64,000 bases of DNA from NCBI GenBank assembly GCA_051016205.1, contig CP136534.1:6418096-6482095 (forward strand). The letters are read 5' to 3'. This document shows, in pieces, positions 59,259 through 64,000 of this stretch. Each line of letters begins with the position of its first letter. Position 1 is the first letter of the stretch. The DNA is from Acuticoccus sp051016205. Lineage in GTDB: Bacteria > Pseudomonadota > Alphaproteobacteria > Rhizobiales > Amorphaceae. Made by a program: the position numbers and the translations under genes. The notes beneath the pieces are model-generated. The model was not told the DNA's origin and did no database searches. It saw nothing but the letters and a program-made list of their open reading frames with translations.

Positions 59259-59939
59259 TCAAGCGGCCCTTTCGGCATCGGCGCGGGCAATGTCCTCCAC
59301 CTCGGCGGCGTAGGTGGCGCGGGTACGGCCGATGTGTTCGCCCAAAATATCGGTGACCTCGTCCAGCGTACCGTCGGCAAAGACATCGCGCAGGCGCACG
59401 TGTTCATCGAAAGACAGGCGCGTGTGGGAGGGCTTTTGCGCCAGATGGGTGCGCAGGGCCGCAATCTTACCGGCGTAGCGCTCGTAACTTTCGCGCAAAT
59501 AGGTATTGCCGCAGTGGGCGAAGAAGGCGGCATGAAAAGCCGTGTCGAGGTCGAGATAGGCTGTGGTTCGCCCCGCCTTCATGGCCTTTTCCATGCGTGC
59601 CACCACCGACGCGATGGCGCTGTGGAGCCCCTTGCGATCCCGCTCCAGGGCAAGGCGTAAGGCGGCGGTTTCCAACGCCAGGCGGAACTCGCAAATCTCG
59701 ATCACCTCACGTGCGCTCAAGGTGAACACCACGGCACCTTTTTGCGGAATGATCTGCACCAACCCCTCACCGCGAAGCTGCACAAGTGCTTCGCGCACAG
59801 GGGTTTTCGACACCTCCAGCGCTTCGGCGAGCCGACGTTCCGACAGATGTTCGCCAAGACCGAGCTCGCCGGAGACGATCTGCGCGCGCAGGTGCTCCGT
59901 CACGCTTTCGGTCAGCGACTTGGGGCGTGCGATCGCCAT
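59259..59939 (-). CDS. GntR-family regulator, FadR/VanR type
   Basis: A 226-residue repressor with an N-terminal winged helix (HLSERRLAEALEVSKTPVREALVQLRGEGLVQIIPQKGAVV, about residues 31-71) and an all-helical C-terminal effector domain (FCD). Its metal-binding positions include Asp and His in FHAAFFAHCGN (about 134-144) and DEHVRLRD. Effectors in this group are often sugar acids or organic acids. It is divergent from the lactonase gene, with 118 bases between starts, and shares that control region with the sugar importer cluster. Confidence 0.91.
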   Translation of the reverse strand: MAIARPKSLTESVTEHLRAQIVSGELGLGEHLSERRLAEALEVSKTPVREALVQLRGEGLVQIIPQKGAVVFTLSAREVIEICEFRLALETAALRLALERDRKGLHSAIASVVARMEKAMKAGRTTAYLDLDTAFHAAFFAHCGNTYLRESYERYAGKIAALRTHLAQKPSHTRLSFDEHVRLRDVFADGTLDEVTDILGEHIGRTRATYAAEVEDIARADAERAA

Positions 59940-60000
59940 GTGGACTTCCCCTCAGTTTGGGCACAGGGCGCACGCGTTCTATGGCCCTTGACGCCATCTG

Positions 60001-60011
60001 ATATCTGATAT
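60001..60011. promoter_or_regulatory. Candidate GntR operator
   Basis: ATATC-T-GATAT is a perfect 11-base inverted repeat, inside TCTGATATCTGATATACCAG, which also has a direct repeat TCTGATA. It lies between the divergent GntR and lactonase genes, where an auto-regulatory operator is expected. Confidence 0.4.
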
Positions 60012-60057
60012 ACCAGTTACAGCAGAGACACGGAAGCCGCATTCGACTAGGACGCAC

Positions 60058-60930
60058 ATGTCGGACGTTCAGCTGGTACACCACGCACAGAATCTGCACG
60101 GCGAAGGCGTTCTGTGGAACCCCGCGGATGGCGCGGTGTGGTGGACTGACATTTTTGGCGAGCGGCTGTGGCGGCATATCCCCGAAAGTGGCCACACAGA
60201 GAGCTTCGCCACCCCCGGCAAACTGTGCTGTTTTGCCCCGCGAAAGGCAGGCGGTCTTGTGGCCGCGTTTTCCGATCGCCTTGCCCATTACGACCCCACG
60301 ACAGGCGCTGAGGAGACCATCGCCCCCTTCGAGCCGGACAATCCCAACACCCGCTTGAACGATGGGCGCACCGACCGCCAGGGCCGATTCATCGCAGGCG
60401 GCATGAACGAGGGCACGGGCGAGGCTGACAGCACCGTCGTGCGGCTCGACCCCGACGGCACGGTCACCACCATCATCACCGGCGTGATTTGCGCCAACTC
60501 CACCTGCTTCTCGCAAGACGGGCGGACAATGTTTTTTGCCGACACGCCTCAGAAGACCATCCGCGCCTACACCTACGACACTGCCACGGGCGCTGTGAGC
60601 GATGAACGTGTCCATGCCGACATGAGCGGCGAGCCGGGCCTTCCGGACGGCTCGTGCGTGGATGCAGAAGGCGGCGTTTGGAACGCTGAGTGGGAGGGCC
60701 GCCGCGTGGTGCGCATTGCGCCCGACGGCACCATCGACCGCATCATCCAGGTGCCTGTGTGGAAGCCCACCTGCTGCGCTTTCGGCGGGGCGAACTTGGA
60801 CACTCTTTACATCACCACATCGCGCCTTGGCACCGAGACGGCCGACCTGGCGAACGAGCCCCTCGCGGGTGCGCTCCTTGCGGTCCGCCCCGGTGTGCGC
60901 GGACTTGAAGACACACCCTTCGCCGGCTGA
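60058..60930 (+). CDS. SMP-30/gluconolactonase-family lactonase
   Basis: A 290-residue six-bladed beta-propeller enzyme that hydrolyses sugar lactones in a Ca2+ or Zn2+ site. Ligands expected for the family are present: Glu16 in LHGEGVLW, Asn101 in RLNDGRTDRQGRF, Asn147 in CANSTCFS and Asp197 in LPDGSCVD. Positioned before a sugar importer and divergent from a GntR repressor, it probably opens an aldono-lactone made from the imported sugar, as in L-arabinose or D-galactose oxidation. The sugar cannot be named. Confidence 0.9.
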   Translation: MSDVQLVHHAQNLHGEGVLWNPADGAVWWTDIFGERLWRHIPESGHTESFATPGKLCCFAPRKAGGLVAAFSDRLAHYDPTTGAEETIAPFEPDNPNTRLNDGRTDRQGRFIAGGMNEGTGEADSTVVRLDPDGTVTTIITGVICANSTCFSQDGRTMFFADTPQKTIRAYTYDTATGAVSDERVHADMSGEPGLPDGSCVDAEGGVWNAEWEGRRVVRIAPDGTIDRIIQVPVWKPTCCAFGGANLDTLYITTSRLGTETADLANEPLAGALLAVRPGVRGLEDTPFAG

Positions 60931-61023
60931 GCGAGGGGCCAAGACCAAACACGCGGACGCACCCGCGTGAACAACAGCTGCGATGCACACAGCCGCATCG
61001 GGCACACATTGGGAGGACAATTG

Positions 61024-62052
61024 ATGAAGACGCATTTCCTCACGGGGGTCGCCTTCGTGGCATTGATGGTGGCGGGTCCCGCTCTGGCGGCGGACTATCC
61101 TGCCCCCAAGCCGCTCCAGGAAGGGGCCCAAGCGCCCGTCGAAGCGCTGGAAAATGACGGCGATCTGCGCATCGCCTACATGCCTCCAGCCACGGAGTTC
61201 AACTATTACATCGCCATTGGCGAAGGCATCAAAGCCGTCGCGGAAGAAAAGGGCGTCGACGTCTTCATGCTCGCCCCCCAGTCCGGCGCCGATATCAACG
61301 GTCAGATGGGCATGATCCAAGACGTTCTCACCCAAGATGTGGATGCGATCATCTTCGGCACCCATGATGAGTTTGCCGCCGCGCCGCTCCTGAAGCGGGC
61401 GGTGGACAATGGCCTCGCCGTGGTGATGATCAACTCCGACATCCCCAACTTCCCCACCCCCATCCACGGCGTCGTGGGCTACAGCCAGCGCAACGGCACC
61501 CACAAGCTCGCCGATTGGCTGATCGAAAAGGCGGGCGATGATGCCATGCAAGTGGGTGTCATCGAAGGCCAGCCGGGTTACCACTCCACCGAGCGCGTCG
61601 GCGGCTTCCTGGACGGCATCGAGGGCAACGAGCAGTTCAACGTCGTCACCTCCGTCGACGGCAAGTGGAACGTTGAGGGCGGCAATACGGCGGCCATGGA
61701 CATGCTCCAGTCCAACCCCGATATCGATGTGATCTTCGCCGCCAACGATTACATGGCCATCGGCGCGTCGTTCGCCGCGAAAGCTTTGGGCCGGCGCGAC
61801 ATCAAGATCTTGGGCAATGACGGCGACACCTCAGGTCTTGAGGAGATGGCGGCAGGCAACATCACCGCCACCGTCAACACCACCCCTTTCCTCATGGGCC
61901 AAGCCGCCATGCACGCCACAATCGACGCACTGAATGGTGAGTTCGAGGGCGGGTGGATCGAGATCCCCACAAAGATCGTCGACCAGGACAATGTGGTGAG
62001 CGTCCTTCAGGAGCCTGAAAAGCTCTACCCCAAACCTTCGCGCGACTACTGA
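61024..62052 (+). CDS. Sugar ABC transporter periplasmic binding protein
   Basis: A 342-residue receptor of the ribose/galactose-binding type (Peripla_BP_4). Signal peptide MKTHFLTGVAFVALMVAGPALA, cut after residue 22. It has the family's alternating domain pattern (IAYMPPATEFNYYIAIGEGIKAVAEEKGVDVFM, DVDAIIFGTHDEFAAAPLL, DVIFAANDYMAIGASFAAK). Start at the ATG at 61024, after GGGAGGA. A hairpin follows, then the ATPase and permease genes of the same importer. Confidence 0.91.
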   Translation: MKTHFLTGVAFVALMVAGPALAADYPAPKPLQEGAQAPVEALENDGDLRIAYMPPATEFNYYIAIGEGIKAVAEEKGVDVFMLAPQSGADINGQMGMIQDVLTQDVDAIIFGTHDEFAAAPLLKRAVDNGLAVVMINSDIPNFPTPIHGVVGYSQRNGTHKLADWLIEKAGDDAMQVGVIEGQPGYHSTERVGGFLDGIEGNEQFNVVTSVDGKWNVEGGNTAAMDMLQSNPDIDVIFAANDYMAIGASFAAKALGRRDIKILGNDGDTSGLEEMAAGNITATVNTTPFLMGQAAMHATIDALNGEFEGGWIEIPTKIVDQDNVVSVLQEPEKLYPKPSRDY

Positions 62053-62062
62053 CGCAATCCGC

Positions 62063-62088
62063 CGGCGCCGCCAATACTGGTGGCGCCG
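62063..62088 (+). terminator. Hairpin between the sugar receptor and ATPase genes
   Basis: CGGCGCCGCC (62063-62072) pairs with GGTGGCGCCG (62079-62088) with one G-U pair and a 6-base loop. It starts 11 bases past the receptor stop and has no U-run. Confidence 0.55.
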
Positions 62089-62122
62089 CACCCAAACCGC
62101 TCCAGCGACGGAGGGCGCGAGA

Positions 62123-63703
62123 ATGCTCGACGAAGACGCCGTGCGCGATCCCGACACGCCCGCCGCCCGGCAAATCGGCACCCCCCTGTGGCAGGTGGAT
62201 CAGGTCACCAAATCCTACCCTGGCGTGCGCGCCAACGACAAGGTGTCGCTCACCTTAAGGCGGGGTGCCATCCATGGACTGTTGGGGGAGAATGGCTGCG
62301 GCAAGTCCACCCTCATCAAGATGCTGTCGGGGGTGCAGGAGCCTGACTCTGGGCGAATTCTGAAGAATGGCAGCCCTGTGCGCATCACCTCCCCCATCGA
62401 GGCGCGCAAGCTTGGTGTCGCGACGGTCTTTCAAGAATTTTCCATCGTCCCGACCTTGAGTGTTGCTGAGAACGTGTATCTGGGCCGTATGCCGCGCGGC
62501 CGTTTCGGCCAGATCGACTGGCAGAAGGCTGTCGACGGCACCGAAGCCGTTCTTGCCGAGATGGGAATTGCGATCCCCGCAAAGGCGATCACAGGCACCC
62601 TGTCGGTCGCTGAGCAGCAATTGGTGGAAATTGCCAAAGCGCTCGCCGCGAACGCCGAAATGATCATCCTGGATGAGCCCACGGCCGCCCTTGGTCTGGA
62701 GGAGATCGAGACCCTTCACGGGCTCCTGCGCACCATGAAGGCGCGCGGCTGCGCCATCCTCTACGTCTCCCACCGGCTGGATGAGGTGGAAAGGATCGTC
62801 GACGAGGTGACGATCCTTCGCAACGGCAAGGTGGTGTCGGAAAGCGGCGCGACGGAAATCACCGTTACCAGCATCGTCGAGGCGATGATTGGCGACACTG
62901 TGGGCGAACACTACCCAAAGGTGTGCAACGCCACAGATGACGTGGCGCTTGAGGTGGAGGACATTGCCACCAACAACGGCGTGGATGGCGTTTCCTTCAC
63001 GCTGAAGAAGGGTGAGGTCTTGGGTCTTGGCGGTGTCCTTGGTTCGGGGCGCACGGAGATTGCGCGCGCCCTCTTCGGCATCGACCCCTTGGTGCGCGGG
63101 CGCGTTCTACTCAACGGCAAACCCAGTGCGCCACGCAATGAGGGGGAGGCGATTGCGGCAGGCTTCGGCCTCGTCTCGGAAAACCGCAAGTTCGATGGAC
63201 TGTTCTTCAACTTTTCCGCCTCGGGTAACCTGACGTCGGCCAACCTCAAAGCCTTGTCGCCAAGATTTATTTTGAACCTTGGGCAAGAGACCAAGGTGAC
63301 GCGCGATTACATCGACCGGCTTGAGATCAGCCGTGAGGCGGATGCCAAGTCCGTCCAATTTCTGTCAGGCGGCAATCAACAGAAGGTGGTGATTGCCCGC
63401 TGGCTCTTCGCCGACACCGACATTTTGATCTTTGACGAGCCGACCCAAGGCATCGACATCGGCGCGAAGGTCGCCGTCTACCGCCTGATGAACCAGCTGA
63501 CGGAGCGGGGCAAATCCATCCTCCTCATCAGCTCCGACCACGACGAATTGCTCGCCATGAGCGACAGGATCGCCGTGGTGAGGGACGGGCGCGTGGTGGA
63601 CGTGGCCGATGCAGGCGCCCTCAGCCACGAAGACCTCGTGAAGGCCTCGGCAGAAGCCGACGCCACCCACAAGAGCACCGGCGCCAAGCCGGCCGCCATC
63701 TAG
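62123..63703 (+). CDS. Sugar ABC transporter ATP-binding protein, RbsA/MglA type
   Basis: A 526-residue protein with two ABC domains, as is usual for monosaccharide importers. The first (about 20-255) has Walker A GENGCGKS (residues 55-62), the modified signature LSVAEQQLVEIAKAL and Walker B MIILDEPTAALG. The second (about 270-505) has a degenerate nucleotide site near GLGGVLGSGRTEIARAL, then LSGGNQQKVVIARWL and DILIFDEPTQGID. That asymmetry is typical of RbsA. ATG at 62123 follows a purine-rich GGAGGGCGAG. Confidence 0.93.
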   Translation: MLDEDAVRDPDTPAARQIGTPLWQVDQVTKSYPGVRANDKVSLTLRRGAIHGLLGENGCGKSTLIKMLSGVQEPDSGRILKNGSPVRITSPIEARKLGVATVFQEFSIVPTLSVAENVYLGRMPRGRFGQIDWQKAVDGTEAVLAEMGIAIPAKAITGTLSVAEQQLVEIAKALAANAEMIILDEPTAALGLEEIETLHGLLRTMKARGCAILYVSHRLDEVERIVDEVTILRNGKVVSESGATEITVTSIVEAMIGDTVGEHYPKVCNATDDVALEVEDIATNNGVDGVSFTLKKGEVLGLGGVLGSGRTEIARALFGIDPLVRGRVLLNGKPSAPRNEGEAIAAGFGLVSENRKFDGLFFNFSASGNLTSANLKALSPRFILNLGQETKVTRDYIDRLEISREADAKSVQFLSGGNQQKVVIARWLFADTDILIFDEPTQGIDIGAKVAVYRLMNQLTERGKSILLISSDHDELLAMSDRIAVVRDGRVVDVADAGALSHEDLVKASAEADATHKSTGAKPAAI

Positions 63704-63715
63704 GGAGACAACGCC

Positions 63716-64000
63716 ATGAGACGCATTTTCGATGCCCAGCTGTTGGGTCCGTTGGTGGCCATGCTGGTCGTGGCGGCCGTGGTGGCGCTCACCACCGACC
63801 GTTTCCTCGACGCGCAGAACCTGTCCAACCTTGCCCTCCAGGTGAGCATTGTCGCCCTCGTTGCCATTGGCGCGACGGTGGTGATCATCGCTGGCGGCAT
63901 CGACCTCAGCTCTGGGTCGATGGTCGCGCTCTTGACCATGTTCGAGGCGATGATGCTGAAGTTCATGGGCGTGCCGCTCGTCATCGCTCTGCCGATGGTG
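63716..64000 (+). CDS. Sugar ABC transporter permease (incomplete at window end)
   Basis: The first 95 codons of an RbsC-type membrane subunit, cut by the window edge. MRRIFDAQLLGPLVAMLVVAAVVALTTDRFLDAQNLSNLALQ and VSIVALVAIGATVVIIAGGIDLSSGSMVAL are the characteristic opening helices, with GGIDLSSGSMVAL the family signature. ATG at 63716 follows GGGAGACAACGCC. It completes the importer with the two previous genes. Confidence 0.9.
   Translation, partial: MRRIFDAQLLGPLVAMLVVAAVVALTTDRFLDAQNLSNLALQVSIVALVAIGATVVIIAGGIDLSSGSMVALLTMFEAMMLKFMGVPLVIALPMV

Noticed and set aside
1..64000. CRISPR array, prophage or complete insertion sequence
   Set aside because: No regularly spaced repeats, no phage structural genes, no integrase and no transposase with both ends were seen. 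Only a short repeat near 493-518 hints at an old mobile-element edge.

Overview
The window looks like a GC-rich alphaproteobacterial chromosome, probably from the Hyphomicrobiales or a close relative. Pointers are the aerobic cobalamin genes (CobP, CobW, CobN, CobO), the tripartite tricarboxylate transporter with its TctD/TctE-type two-component system, several binding-protein ABC transporters in long ATGA-coupled operons, frequent GTG starts and a canonical AAGGAGGTGATC ribosome binding site. This placement comes from reading the sequence by eye and was not tested by any search.

Left edge (1-2.9 kb). A decayed GNAT acetyltransferase lies upstream of an ArsR-type repressor, whose mRNA may be leaderless, and of an ArsP/UPF0718-type permease. 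A strongly structured stretch (about 2.6-2.96 kb) then leads into a large catabolic region.

Catabolic region (2.97-31 kb). Seven amidohydrolase-superfamily proteins are present: three close paralogues, two more distant members, a CodA-like deaminase and a HutI-like imidazolonepropionase. With them are two M20 hydrolases, an N-formylglutamate amidohydrolase-like protein, a DUF1028 protein, a three-domain RidA fusion, two complete family-5 (dipeptide/oligopeptide type) ABC importers and a LacI-type regulator. The likely logic is import of a nitrogen-rich cyclic or N-acylated compound, ring opening or deamination by amidohydrolases, and release of amino acids by M20 and HutG-like enzymes. The substrate cannot be named from sequence.

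Cell-surface locus (31.4-36.1 kb). A translationally coupled pair encodes a secreted LamG-MACPF protein and a secreted, extremely acidic coiled-coil protein, beside tRNA-Asn. This is the most unusual locus in the window.

Housekeeping and accessory block (36-50.3 kb). It holds the cobP-cobW-cobN-cobO operon, a small protein with a CBM2-like fold, a gamma-glutamyltranspeptidase, an RhlE-type RNA helicase, a glutaminase next to a GadC-like antiporter (possible acid tolerance), and an ankyrin-glyoxalase fusion.

Right part (50.3-64 kb). A TctD-like regulator and a TctE-like kinase that is fused to a solute-binding domain lie divergent from tctCBA and an AbrB-family membrane protein. A methyltransferase-like protein follows. 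The window ends in a GntR-controlled sugar locus: a NIPSNAP protein, an SMP-30/gluconolactonase and a sugar ABC importer whose permease runs off the end.
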